From the NCBI RefSeq assembly GCF_900108515.1, contig NZ_FNWW01000011.1:1-64000 (forward strand): a DNA stretch of 64,000 nt, written 5' to 3'. Below are positions 18,260-27,183 of this stretch, in pieces. The notes below the pieces were generated by a model. That model made no database searches, was not told where the DNA came from, and saw only the letters and a list, made by a program, of their open reading frames with translations. This DNA is from Halobacillus karajensis (lineage in GTDB: Bacteria > Bacillota > Bacilli > Bacillales > Halobacillaceae). The position numbers and the translations under genes are program-made. The number at the start of each line of letters is the position of its first letter. Position 1 is the first letter of the stretch.

Positions 18260-18268
18260 TGATATAAT
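18260..18268 (+). promoter_or_regulatory. Extended -10 promoter candidate for the symporter gene
   Basis: TGATATAAT is an extended -10 element. Transcription from it would give a leader of about 210 nt before the symporter start, containing a T-rich run near 18373-18380 that could pair with AAAAAGA near 18310. The remaining part of the 486-bp gap holds only the cre-like site. Confidence 0.4.
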
Positions 18269-18447
18269 TTATAAAGCACGAATTCATCCGCGCTGGTTGC
18301 AACCATTCTAAAAAGAGTCTGAAACCTAATCACATCAAGGCTCAAAGGTACCGAACCCCATAATGATTGTAAGTCTTTTTTTAATGTTTTTGGCGTGTGT
18401 GGGATTACGTCACTTCTGAAATTTTTCACTTTTTAAAACAAAATAAC

Positions 18448-18462
18448 TAGTAAGCGTTTTCA
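18448..18462 (+). promoter_or_regulatory. cre-like site (CcpA)
   Basis: TAGTAAGCGTTTTCA matches the cre consensus WTGNAANCGNWNNCW at all but the second position. It lies 22 bp before the symporter start, a position that would block transcription when CcpA is active. Confidence 0.5.
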
Positions 18463-18484
18463 TAATGTTGTAGGAGGTTGCGTC

Positions 18485-19723
18485 ATGAAACTAACAACCA
18501 AGATTTTCATAGGTTTGATTCTTGGTGCCGTAGTGGGCTTAGCTTTGCACATGGCAGCACCAGATCTGTTTAGTACGTTAGATGCTTATGTATTCAGTCC
18601 ATTGGGAACTGTATTCTTAAATCTTATTAAAATGCTCGTTGTACCAATCGTATTCTTCTCTATTACGTTGGGTACAGCCTCTCTTGGGGATCCAAAAAAG
18701 TTAGGCCGTATCGGTGGTAAGACAATTGGATTTTTCCTTGTAACCACAACTATCGCTATTTCGATTGCTATTTCTCTAGCTTATCTCTTTCAGCCGGGGA
18801 ATATTAACATTGACCCTTCAGGTGCAGAATATGAAGCTCAGGAAGCACCCGGTGTCGTAGAAACATTTACGAATATTATCCCGACCAACCCTATCCAATC
18901 GATGGTGGAAGGGAATATGCTTCAAATCATCGCCTTTGCCATTTTTATTGGTTTTGCTTTAGCGATGCTAGGTAAGAAGACAGAAGGTATTTATAAACTT
19001 GTTGAACAAGGAAATGAAATTATGATGTTCCTTGTAAACCTGATCATGCGCTTCGCTCCATATGGTGCGTTCGGACTCCTTGCTTCTGCTATCGGTACGA
19101 TGGGTATCGACGGCATGAAAGGGATGGCCATGTACATGGTTGTTGTCATCCTTGGGTTAATCGTCCACGGGGTTGTAACCTATGGATCTGCGGTTGCCTT
19201 CCTAGGAAAAATGAATCCTGTTAAGTTTGTTAAAGGTTTCTTCCCTGCGATGACGGTTGGATTTAGTACATCCAGTAGTAGTTCAACATTACCGATTTCC
19301 ATGAAAGCTGCTCAGGAAAATTTAAAGGTACCAAAGCCTGTAAGTAGTTTCGTCCAGCCTTTAGGTGCCACCATTAATATGGATGGAACAGCGATCATGC
19401 AAGGTGTGGCGACGGTTTTCATTGCGCAGGTATACGGTTCCGACCTTTCCTTTTCGGCATTAATTATGGTCGTGCTGACAGCTGTACTGGCTAGTATTGG
19501 TACAGCAGGTGTACCGGGTGTGGGTTTAATCATGCTTGCCATGGTACTCAACCAAGTATCTCTGCCAGTCGAAGGTATTGCTTTGATTATTGGTATTGAT
19601 CGACTGCTTGATATGCTGCGTACATCCTTGAATATTACAGGTGATGCTGCATGTGCGGTGGTTGTCGCCGAATCTGAAAGAAAATATGGCATTGAAGAAG
19701 ATGCAAAGCATATGGAAGCTTAA
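18485..19723 (+). CDS. Dicarboxylate/amino acid:cation symporter (DAACS)
   Basis: A 412-aa sodium or proton coupled carrier of the GltP/GltT/DctP family. It has eight helices and two re-entrant loops; the first loop carries the serine motif STSSSSSTLPISM (about 260-272) and helix 7 carries NMDGTAIMQG (about 299-308), as in GltPh. Substrate is glutamate, aspartate or a C4 dicarboxylate. TAGGAGG lies 7 nt before the ATG. The cre-like site upstream suggests carbon catabolite control. Confidence 0.92.
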   Translation: MKLTTKIFIGLILGAVVGLALHMAAPDLFSTLDAYVFSPLGTVFLNLIKMLVVPIVFFSITLGTASLGDPKKLGRIGGKTIGFFLVTTTIAISIAISLAYLFQPGNINIDPSGAEYEAQEAPGVVETFTNIIPTNPIQSMVEGNMLQIIAFAIFIGFALAMLGKKTEGIYKLVEQGNEIMMFLVNLIMRFAPYGAFGLLASAIGTMGIDGMKGMAMYMVVVILGLIVHGVVTYGSAVAFLGKMNPVKFVKGFFPAMTVGFSTSSSSSTLPISMKAAQENLKVPKPVSSFVQPLGATINMDGTAIMQGVATVFIAQVYGSDLSFSALIMVVLTAVLASIGTAGVPGVGLIMLAMVLNQVSLPVEGIALIIGIDRLLDMLRTSLNITGDAACAVVVAESERKYGIEEDAKHMEA

Positions 19724-19733
19724 ACCATTTGAG

Positions 19734-19770
19734 AAGAAAGTGCAACCATTTCAGGTTGTGCTTTCTTTTT
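19734..19770 (+). terminator. Terminator of the symporter gene
   Basis: AGAAAGTGCAACC pairs with GGTTGTGCTTTCT (two G-T pairs) and is followed by T5. Confidence 0.82.
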
Positions 19771-19962
19771 GTTTATAAAGAAAATTCCCTATTAGTGGAA
19801 AAATAAACGTGTTATTACGGAGCTGCTTCGAGAGGGCGGCTTTTCTATTGTCTAGGAAGTTACCAAATATACAGATGGCTAACCTCTTATTAGGTGGACA
19901 AAGCGTCTGCTTGCTTTTGGTACTTTTAGGTGAGAGTGATGAGAAGATATGGACAGGTTAAC

Positions 19963-19988
19963 GTGTAGTTGGAGTCTCTCTGGGGTAT
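19963..19988 (+). promoter_or_regulatory. SigB-like promoter candidate
   Basis: GTGTAG, 14 nt, GGGTAT. The -10 hexamer is a perfect SigB match and the -35 has four of six. It lies 35 bp before the 73-aa membrane protein gene. Confidence 0.35.
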
Positions 19989-20022
19989 AGTAGTAGATAG
20001 ATAACTCTGAAGAGGTGATACA

Positions 20023-20244
20023 ATGTTTTATTCAGTAACATTTCAAAAAATAATTTTTCTTACAGGGATTGGTATAATCATTGGGGCTATTATCGGCTTT
20101 TCATCAGTTTTAGGCTTCGGATTGGACGGTTCCGTTTTTGTGATCTCCATGTTTCTCAGCATTATCAGTGTGTATGCCACAGCCATGTATGCAGAGCTTT
20201 ACCATATTCGTGAGGCGATCAACAAACAAAATAAGAACTCTTAG
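20023..20244 (+). CDS. Small two-helix membrane protein
   Basis: A 73-aa protein with two membrane segments (about 8-27 and 35-55) and a charged tail (REAINKQNKNS). GAGGTG lies 6 nt before the ATG. I do not recognise the family. Its stop overlaps by four bases the stop region of a convergent 53-aa membrane gene. Confidence 0.65.
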   Translation: MFYSVTFQKIIFLTGIGIIIGAIIGFSSVLGFGLDGSVFVISMFLSIISVYATAMYAELYHIREAINKQNKNS

Positions 20245-20402
20245 GGAGTGTGCGTAGAGAAACTAAAAGCAAGAATAATGATATAAAGGACGGCGATGAT
20301 TCCGATTGTCCAATAGCTTGATTTAGAAAGTTTTTTAAAGATGACAAAGAAGGTAGCTATGACAGCAGCAAGGATGAAAATACTATAAAAGATATTTGTC
20401 AA
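20241..20402 (-). CDS. Small membrane protein with TTG start
   Basis: A 53-aa hydrophobic protein with two membrane segments (about 4-22 and 30-47) separated by a KKLSKSS turn. GGAGGG lies 9 nt before a TTG codon, so initiation at TTG is well supported. The gene is tail-to-tail with the 73-aa membrane protein, overlapping by 4 nt. No known family is evident. Confidence 0.6.
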   Translation of the reverse strand: MTNIFYSIFILAAVIATFFVIFKKLSKSSYWTIGIIAVLYIIILAFSFSTHTP

Positions 20403-21037
20403 TTTTTTAATCCCTCCTTTAAGTTATAACTATTGTACGGGAAAGTGCAATCGTTTTCGAGGTGAAGAGAGGGGGAAGTTTCCTTTTTAAAAATAGATGG
20501 CCAACCCCCGATATCTTAATCCAAACTCCTTTTGATTCATAACACTTCATCAAGTTTGTGAAGGTAAGTCTCTTCGCGGAATAGGTTTCTTACTGATTTA
20601 TATAGCTTTGGTAAAATATTAGTCGTATGCTGATCGACGATCTACTACATAATCTAGCAGAAAAAGGCGGAGATTGTAATTATACGGCATTTTTTACTCT
20701 CGTTGTTTTTCTATTCATTTGGGAGTTGGATGGTTTTGAAGAAGAAAACGGCGATTGTAGAAGGTGTCAGGTACAAAAATTGCAGAAGGTATGAACCGTT
20801 TACGTTTAATGGATGAACTATGCATGATTTCTGCTTATTGAAAACTTGGACCATAGAACATCGAAAGTTATGAAATGAGAGCTCAGTGCCTTCACAAGCC
20901 TGAGCTTTTTTACATTTATGGCAGGGATTCCCCCTTCTATTCTCTAAAGATAAAAGCCATTTATTAACTGTTTATAGGGCGCGGGCAGGGGGAATGGGTG
21001 TAAAAGTTCATGGAAGTAGAGTTGAAGGAGTTTTCTT
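20403..21037. other. Long intergenic stretch with a terminator-like hairpin
   Basis: 635 bp without a convincing gene. Short open frames around 20730-20810 have no good ribosome site and may be remnants. A hairpin at 20880-20905 (AGCTCAG with CTGAGCT, 13-nt loop) followed by T6 looks like a plus-strand terminator without an identifiable gene in front of it. The promoter of the exchanger gene should lie in the last 130 bp. Confidence 0.45.
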
Positions 21038-22024
21038 ATGAGCAGTTGGATCATTTTTGCTCTGTTTTTTATATCAGCATTTTTCACCTTTTTCATTGCC
21101 CCAAGGTTGGCTATTTTCGGGGATGCTGTCAAAGAAAAAACAAGGGCATCATCAGCCTTTATAGGGGCTTTAATAGGGATGGCTATATCTTTACCTGAAC
21201 TTACCTCAAGTGTAACGGCAATTATAATCGATAGTCCAGATTTAGCGGTCGGAAATCTGATTGGCAGTAACCTCTTTAATATTATGGGACTTGCCATTTT
21301 TGACATGGTTTATCGTCATTATCAAATTTTGACCCACGCAACCGTTGAAAGCAAGCTGTACGGCTGGCTTGTTATTTTTATGACACTCATTATTCTTGCA
21401 GGATTAAGTTTAACGCTTCCTACGCATATCTTCCATATCAGCTATACGTCTATAGCTATTATTCTTTTGTATTTTATTGGGTCAAAGTTTATTAATGACC
21501 GAACGGAATATAAGGGGAGAAAGGCGGCGAAGCAACATGAACGCTATACAGACTACTCGTACACACAGGTGTTATGGCGCTTTATTCTGAATGCCGTGTT
21601 AATTATGATGATCGGAAGTGTATTAACGGTTACTGCTGAACGAATTTCAGTTATTACAGGGATTGGTGCCTCTTTTATTGGGACGTTTCTTGTGTCAGTC
21701 AGTACGTCCTTGCCTGATGCGGTTAGTGTAGGGACGGCTTTGAAGCTAAGGAACTTCAACTTGGGAATCAGCTCTCTCCTTGGGAGTAATGCATTTAATT
21801 TAATGATTATTGCCATCACTGATTTCATTTACTTAAGAGGGAATTTATTGCAAGAATCCTCTCCTGTTAATATGGTGACAGGAGTAACGTCGATTATGTT
21901 TATTTTGTTAATTATATACAGCATGAAGAGGAGGAAGGTTCGAGCTTGGAGTTATCTGATCCCGTCTGTTCTCATTATGGCTAGTTATTTTATCACTACC
22001 TATATAGCTTTTCAGATGAAATGA
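21038..22024 (+). CDS. Sodium/calcium exchanger family (CaCA) protein
   Basis: A 328-aa cation/Ca2+ exchanger with two alpha repeats: FIGALIGMAISLPELTSSVTA (about 45-65) with GNLIGSNLFNIMG, and FIGTFLVSVSTSLPDAVSVG (about 214-233) with GISSLLGSNAFNLM. The acidic residues in SLPEL and SLPDA match the ion-binding positions. It resembles YrbG-type exchangers; the ion may be Ca2+ or another divalent. AAGGAG lies 8 nt before the ATG. Confidence 0.88.
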   Translation: MSSWIIFALFFISAFFTFFIAPRLAIFGDAVKEKTRASSAFIGALIGMAISLPELTSSVTAIIIDSPDLAVGNLIGSNLFNIMGLAIFDMVYRHYQILTHATVESKLYGWLVIFMTLIILAGLSLTLPTHIFHISYTSIAIILLYFIGSKFINDRTEYKGRKAAKQHERYTDYSYTQVLWRFILNAVLIMMIGSVLTVTAERISVITGIGASFIGTFLVSVSTSLPDAVSVGTALKLRNFNLGISSLLGSNAFNLMIIAITDFIYLRGNLLQESSPVNMVTGVTSIMFILLIIYSMKRRKVRAWSYLIPSVLIMASYFITTYIAFQMK

Positions 22025-22147
22025 AATGTACGGACTTATCGTAAAATGGAACCTTCCTTAGCTGAGGGAATTTCCACGGTAAGGGGATAGTCGATGTGTA
22101 AACCACCGGGAAAGGTGGGAAAATACAATGACAAAGGGGGAGTCGAA

Positions 22148-22783
22148 ATGGAATGGCCAGAAGGGCTGGTGAATGATGCAAAGAAAAAGATGGAGCCATT
22201 TGACGTGGAAGGTTTTGTTTTAGGGAAAGGGGATGAACAGGGAAGTGTGATGGTTGTTGGTGAAGCACCAGGGGAAAATGAAGCCAATAAAGGGGAGCCC
22301 TTTATTGGAAGAGCGGGGGATGAGTTGAATAAACAACTGAAGTATATGGGGTTGTCCAGGGAGGAGCTTTATATTACAAGTGTTGTGAGGAGCCGCCCCT
22401 ACAAGTGGGTGAAGACGAATAAAAAAGGTACCGGCGGGATGAGGAAGGCGAACCGCAAGCCAAATAAAAAAGAAATTTTTGCTCATGCAGAGTTGCTAGA
22501 TTACCAGATTGAACAAATGGACCCCGAGATTATAATTGCTTTGGGGGGTGTCGCCTATGAACGTCTCACAGGGGACAAGAGGAAGATGAGTGATGTATTG
22601 GGTGATCTTATCCGAACGCCTGTTCAGGTGAAGGAAGGGGATGGCTATGGAAAAACGGAAAAGGAATATGCAATCATTCCGCTTTACCATCCGGCGGCTA
22701 TCTTTTATAACCCGGGAATAAAAGATCATATTTACGAATCCCTTGATCAGGTGAGGGTTTACTTAAAGAAGGAACTAAATTAA
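22148..22783 (+). CDS. Uracil-DNA glycosylase family protein without cysteines
   Basis: A 211-aa UDG-superfamily protein. Motif 1 reads GEAPGENEANKGEPFIGRAG (about 38-57), as in family 4 enzymes that cut uracil out of DNA, and motif 3 reads LYHPAAIFYNPG near the C-terminus. The protein from this start contains no cysteine at all, so it cannot hold the 4Fe-4S cluster of classical family 4 enzymes. ATG 22148 is chosen because GGGGGA lies 6 nt upstream; the frame extends to 22094, but that N-terminus is unlike the family. Activity is inferred. Confidence 0.83.
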   Translation: MEWPEGLVNDAKKKMEPFDVEGFVLGKGDEQGSVMVVGEAPGENEANKGEPFIGRAGDELNKQLKYMGLSREELYITSVVRSRPYKWVKTNKKGTGGMRKANRKPNKKEIFAHAELLDYQIEQMDPEIIIALGGVAYERLTGDKRKMSDVLGDLIRTPVQVKEGDGYGKTEKEYAIIPLYHPAAIFYNPGIKDHIYESLDQVRVYLKKELN

Positions 22784-22934
22784 AAGGTACCATTTCTATG
22801 GGTGACAGGAGTTTATAAATCTACGTGTGAGCTTTCATGTGGAGAAGGAGATGGGCTTTCTCAAAACGAAGGAACCCTTGTACTATTTTAAGTTAAGCCG
22901 ATCTCTTTGCTTTTTTGTTGATGGATGGTCATAT

Positions 22935-23012
22935 TTATTTTCGCGTTTGTCTCTGGTAGAAAGGGATCTGTTCATATTTCACCTCCTGATTCATCTTTTT
23001 AATTACGGTCAC
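22935..23012 (-). pseudogene. Remnant of an anti-sigma-type gene
   Basis: A GTG start overlaps the sigma factor stop by GTGA, the usual coupling of sigma and anti-sigma genes. The frame ends after 25 codons and nothing recognisable follows. A second frame with a strong AGGAGGTG site starts at 22975 and runs 30 codons to 22883, also without recognisable content. I read the region as a broken anti-sigma gene; the identification rests on position, not on sequence. Confidence 0.4.
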
Positions 23013-23564
23013 TCCCTCTGGAACCCTCCTTCCGAAGTCAGCCGTTCTTGTAAGAGTTGACGTCCTCGTCTGAGCCTTCTCTTCACCGTATTTGATAAAT
23101 CCGCCAAATCCTTAATATCGAACTCTTCACAGTAATATAAAATGATAATCTCTTTAGATTTATCTTCCGAGGCAAGACTATGAATAATGAACGCTTGGTT
23201 TTCTTCCCTCTGCATTACAAATTCTTCTGGTGTTTTCCTTGAAGAAGGGATGGACTTGTATAATTCTCCCCCTTTCTTGGCTACCCTTTTCATATAGAAA
23301 CTTTTCAGGTGGTCTTTGCATAGGTTAATGGTAATCTTGTACAACCATGTTTTAATAGTGGATTCATCTTTGAATGTGACATAGTTCTAGTGTGCTTTAA
23401 TAAATGTTTCCTGTGTAATATCTTCAGCAATGGCCAAATCTTTTACATACGAATAGGCCAGCCACTTTAAATCATATCCGTACTCTTGAATCCATGCTTC
23501 TATGCGGCCCTCGTCATGTTCATCTGGTGCATTTGCTAGCTGTGGGCATGTTTTGCTGATTCAT
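23009..23564 (-). pseudogene. Broken ECF-type RNA polymerase sigma factor
   Basis: The conceptual product is an ECF sigma-70 factor. Region 2 reads YDLKWLAYSYVKDLAIAEDITQETFIKAH, then an in-frame TAG (23387-23389), then NYVTFKDESTIKTWLYKITINLC, and region 4 is at the 3' end (SKEIIILYYCEEFDIKDLADL). A second lesion, one extra base near 23545, separates the probable start (ATG 23564) from the rest. With two independent lesions a full-length protein cannot be made. A 111-codon fragment from TTG 23344 is open but would lack region 2. Confidence 0.8.
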
Positions 23565-23711
23565 TTTTCCCGTCTCATTTGAGTAGATGACACTCCTCGA
23601 GAATAAGTTTTTCCACTATTTAAAATTTCTACTACATATATTCGATCATGCATCACTGTTTTCCTTTTAAGCAGATTTATAGGATGGGTTAAAGATTCGG
23701 AGGGATTGAAG

Positions 23712-24677
23712 ATGCGAAAACCAGGGCGATGGCTTGCGGTTGTAGGTTTTTTCTTATGGATGGTATGGAAAATTACTTTACCTGTCGGTTGGCTTGAGTT
23801 CTCTATTGGGTTCAGTTTGTTTGTTCTTTTACCACTTCTTTTGGAAGAGGCTGTGCAAAAACCTCATGCCAATAAGGCGGAACAGTGGCTTTGGCAATGC
23901 CTCGTCTGTTTATTCCCTTTTGCAGTTTCTGGTGTTCTTTCATTGTCACTCCCACCTGGATGGGAAGGGGTTGGATGGGGAGGGCTCTGGTTTATTTATA
24001 CAATCCTAATTGCTGTAGGGGGTTGTTGGAGGATACGTTTTAGGAATGTCGTACAAGTGGAGGAAGTGAGTATAGATGTCGGTTTTCTGTATTTAGCGGT
24101 AGGTGGTTTGTTTTTATTTTTATCCCGTTTTCCCATAGGAGGTTTCGGTCCCTTTTCTGACAGAGAATTAACTATTCTTGCTTTGTTTTTTCATGGAGTA
24201 GCTTTTCTTCTTGCCCTTGTAACGGGTTTTTTCGGACGATACCGAATGAGAAGTGGAGGGGCAGATCCATTGGCCGTAGACTGGCCGTATAGAGTTTTAG
24301 TTGGTGCGACACTTATTAGCCCGCTTATTGTTTTTTTTAGTCTTTGGTACGGAAGAGAGGCTATCATTTTCTCCGTTGTCCTATTTCCTTTACTAATAGC
24401 CTGGATGTGTTTATGGTGGTTTTGGTTATCGGTGGAATTTAAGCCTTGGGTACAGACAGCAATGATTTTATCTGTGTTGATGGGTGCGAGCATTATTGGG
24501 GGGGCGTTTTGGAGGGGATGGAGCCTGGGGCGATTGAGTAGTGTAGGTATGATTGCCTTGATCCCTCCTTATGGATTTTTTTCTGCTTTACTTTTTTCAT
24601 GGCTGATTGTTTTTGCTTGGAGAGGGGTGGAGAAGTCCCGGAGGCTGTTGACACCTGGACAGTTGAAGAAAGAGTAA
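23712..24677 (+). CDS. YndJ family membrane protein
   Basis: A 321-aa protein with about eight to ten membrane segments and the YndJ pattern near the start (ITLPVGWLEF) and in the middle (FLYLAVGGLFLFLSRFPIG, LTILALFFHGVAFLLALVTGFFGR). B. subtilis YndJ is longer (about 550 aa); this protein matches its membrane half. Function unknown. ATG 23712 is preferred because CGGAGGG lies about 9 nt upstream, whereas TTG 23706 is too close. It is divergent from the broken sigma gene. Confidence 0.75.
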   Translation: MRKPGRWLAVVGFFLWMVWKITLPVGWLEFSIGFSLFVLLPLLLEEAVQKPHANKAEQWLWQCLVCLFPFAVSGVLSLSLPPGWEGVGWGGLWFIYTILIAVGGCWRIRFRNVVQVEEVSIDVGFLYLAVGGLFLFLSRFPIGGFGPFSDRELTILALFFHGVAFLLALVTGFFGRYRMRSGGADPLAVDWPYRVLVGATLISPLIVFFSLWYGREAIIFSVVLFPLLIAWMCLWWFWLSVEFKPWVQTAMILSVLMGASIIGGAFWRGWSLGRLSSVGMIALIPPYGFFSALLFSWLIVFAWRGVEKSRRLLTPGQLKKE

Positions 24678-24688
24678 ATGGAAGGAAA

Positions 24689-24704
24689 TGTTTCACGTGA
24701 AACT
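24689..24704 (+). promoter_or_regulatory. parS: parS-like site (ParB/Spo0J binding)
   Basis: TGTTTCACGTGAAACT matches the bacterial parS consensus TGTTTCACGTGAAACA at 15 of 16 bases. It starts 12 bp after the yndJ stop. parS sites recruit ParB to the origin region of the chromosome. Confidence 0.85.
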
Positions 24705-24794
24705 TGACGGATAATGGGGAAGCATGCGGATATGAAAGAGAGTGTTCTTAGGAAAGATTGCAAAGCTTTCTCTTCAGTTATTAGGGATTTGTGC

Positions 24795-24892
24795 TATAAT
24801 AAAAAATGAATCGGCGACAGCTGCAACTGCCGCCGGATACCGTTCGTATTTTTGAGTTTAGACCTTCATGTACTTGTGGGGGTCTATTTTTT
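24795..24892 (+). ncRNA. Short promoter-terminator RNA unit (sRNA or attenuated leader)
   Basis: An extended -10 (TGCTATAAT, 24792-24800) predicts a start near 24807. The RNA of about 86 nt would fold a hairpin at about 24812-24833 (GGCG-A-CAG / CTG-C-CGCC) and end at a 10-bp terminator stem (24859-24868 with 24877-24886) with T6. A 33-codon frame begins with ATG at 24806, almost at the predicted start, so a leaderless peptide is possible. It fits no riboswitch class I know. Confidence 0.5.
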
Positions 24893-24929
24893 ATTGTTCA
24901 TTTTTAAGATGAGCGCAAGGAGTGTAATG

Positions 24930-25100
24930 ATGAACGTTCCAAACGCTAACATGATCATGAGGGATTCATATGTGCTCATCGATGGCCTCACACCCTTTCT
25001 ATCACATACTTTTTTAGTAGAGAACGGTATCTATCTACAAGGATACCATATTTTGCGAAAAATAAGAACGTGTGTTCGTAAAATAGACAGAAGGAACTAA
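24930..25100 (+). CDS. Possible 56-aa protein downstream of the RNA unit
   Basis: An ORF starting MNVPNANMIMRDSYV with AAGGAG 7 nt before the ATG. It lies 38 nt past the terminator of the RNA unit, so it might be controlled by read-through. The product is basic at its end (RKIRTCVRKIDRRN) and has no recognised domain. Translation is uncertain. Confidence 0.35.
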   Translation: MNVPNANMIMRDSYVLIDGLTPFLSHTFLVENGIYLQGYHILRKIRTCVRKIDRRN

Positions 25101-25136
25101 AAACTCCGGTTCACCTCTAATGGTGTGCCGGAGTTT
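25101..25136 (-). terminator. Terminator of the glnK-amt operon
   Basis: AAACTCCGG (25101-25109) pairs with CCGGAGTTT (25128-25136), with an inner CACC/GGTG pair. On the minus strand it is followed by TTTTTAG, about 75 nt past the amt stop. Confidence 0.7.
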
Positions 25137-25209
25137 GCTCCAAGATAGCTTTTAAATTTTCAAGAGGAATGAGAGCCGTTCCTTAAAGAGTCTCTTAGCT
25201 TCCTAATAT

Positions 25210-26613
<1,404 letters not shown>

Positions 26614-26640
26614 CAATGATTTCTCCCTTTCCAATAAGAA

Positions 26641-26982
26641 TTAAATTAATGCTTGTTTTCCAGTCTCCCCTGTACGTATACGAAACACTTCATCAATCGT
26701 AGAAACAAAGATTTTCCCATCTCCTACTTCATCTGTAGCGCAGGTATTAATAATGGTATCGATCACAGAACCTAAATCATGGTCTTCTAAGACCATCTCT
26801 ACTTTCACCTTTGGGTAAAGTTTAATTTCGAAGCGGCTGCCTCGAAATATTCCTTCTTGGCCTTTTTGCTGTCCACAACCGGCTACTTCAGACACGGTTA
26901 ACCCCTTCACTCCCATTTCATCAAGACTTTGCCTTAATTCCTGAAATGCTTCGGGACGTATAATAGCTTCCACCTTTTTCAT
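26641..26982 (-). CDS. glnK: PII-family nitrogen regulator GlnK
   Basis: A 113-aa PII signal protein. The T-loop reads GQEGIFRGSRFEIKLYPKVKVE; the position of the uridylylated Tyr51 of enteric PII holds Phe, as expected for Bacillus-type GlnK that is not uridylylated. The C-terminal signature ends GKIFVSTIDEVFRIRTGETG. The start ATG 26982 has GAGGAGG 9 nt upstream; the much longer upstream open frame is not coding. It lies 27 bp before amt and blocks Amt when 2-oxoglutarate is low. Confidence 0.93.
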   Translation of the reverse strand: MKKVEAIIRPEAFQELRQSLDEMGVKGLTVSEVAGCGQQKGQEGIFRGSRFEIKLYPKVKVEMVLEDHDLGSVIDTIINTCATDEVGDGKIFVSTIDEVFRIRTGETGKQALI

Positions 26983-27006
26983 AGTTTTTGTCCTCCTCAT
27001 TTCTAA

Positions 27007-27023
27007 TGTAATGTTTTCTAACA
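27007..27023. promoter_or_regulatory. TnrA/GlnR-type box, proximal
   Basis: Read on the minus strand, TGTTAGAAAACATTACA fits the TnrA box TGTNANAWWWTNTNACA with one mismatch. It lies 25-41 bp before glnK, probably downstream of the transcription start. Confidence 0.65.
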
Positions 27024-27092
27024 TAATGAGTAAGTTGTTGTTTTTAACTATAAAGGAAAAATTCAGAAAAATCAACGTATTTTTAAACTTAA

Positions 27093-27109
27093 TGTTAGAA
27101 AAGTTGACA
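27093..27109. promoter_or_regulatory. TnrA/GlnR-type box, distal
   Basis: TGTTAGAAAAGTTGACA fits the same consensus with one mismatch. A -10-like TATAGT (27052-27047 on the minus strand) puts this box upstream of the glnK promoter, at about -60, roughly where TnrA activates. Confidence 0.6.
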
Positions 27110-27130
27110 TGAGATTTTTTTCGAAGAGCA

Positions 27131-27166
27131 AAAGACCTGATCATCCCTATTATGGATGATCAGGTC
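27131..27166 (-). terminator. Terminator of nrdAB
   Basis: GACCTGATCATCC pairs exactly with GGATGATCAGGTC around a 7-nt loop; on the minus strand TTTTGCTC follows. Confidence 0.85.
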
Positions 27167-27183
27167 AGGTAAAATTTTACATG

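Noticed and set aside
23009-23344. 111-codon frame as an intact small sigma factor
   Set aside because: It begins at an internal TTG within a conserved WLYKITINL motif and lacks region 2; it is the 3' part of the broken gene.
24852-25100. 82-codon frame reading through the RNA terminator
   Set aside because: It starts at TTG without a ribosome site and reads through the terminator hairpin; only the part from ATG 24930 has a good site.
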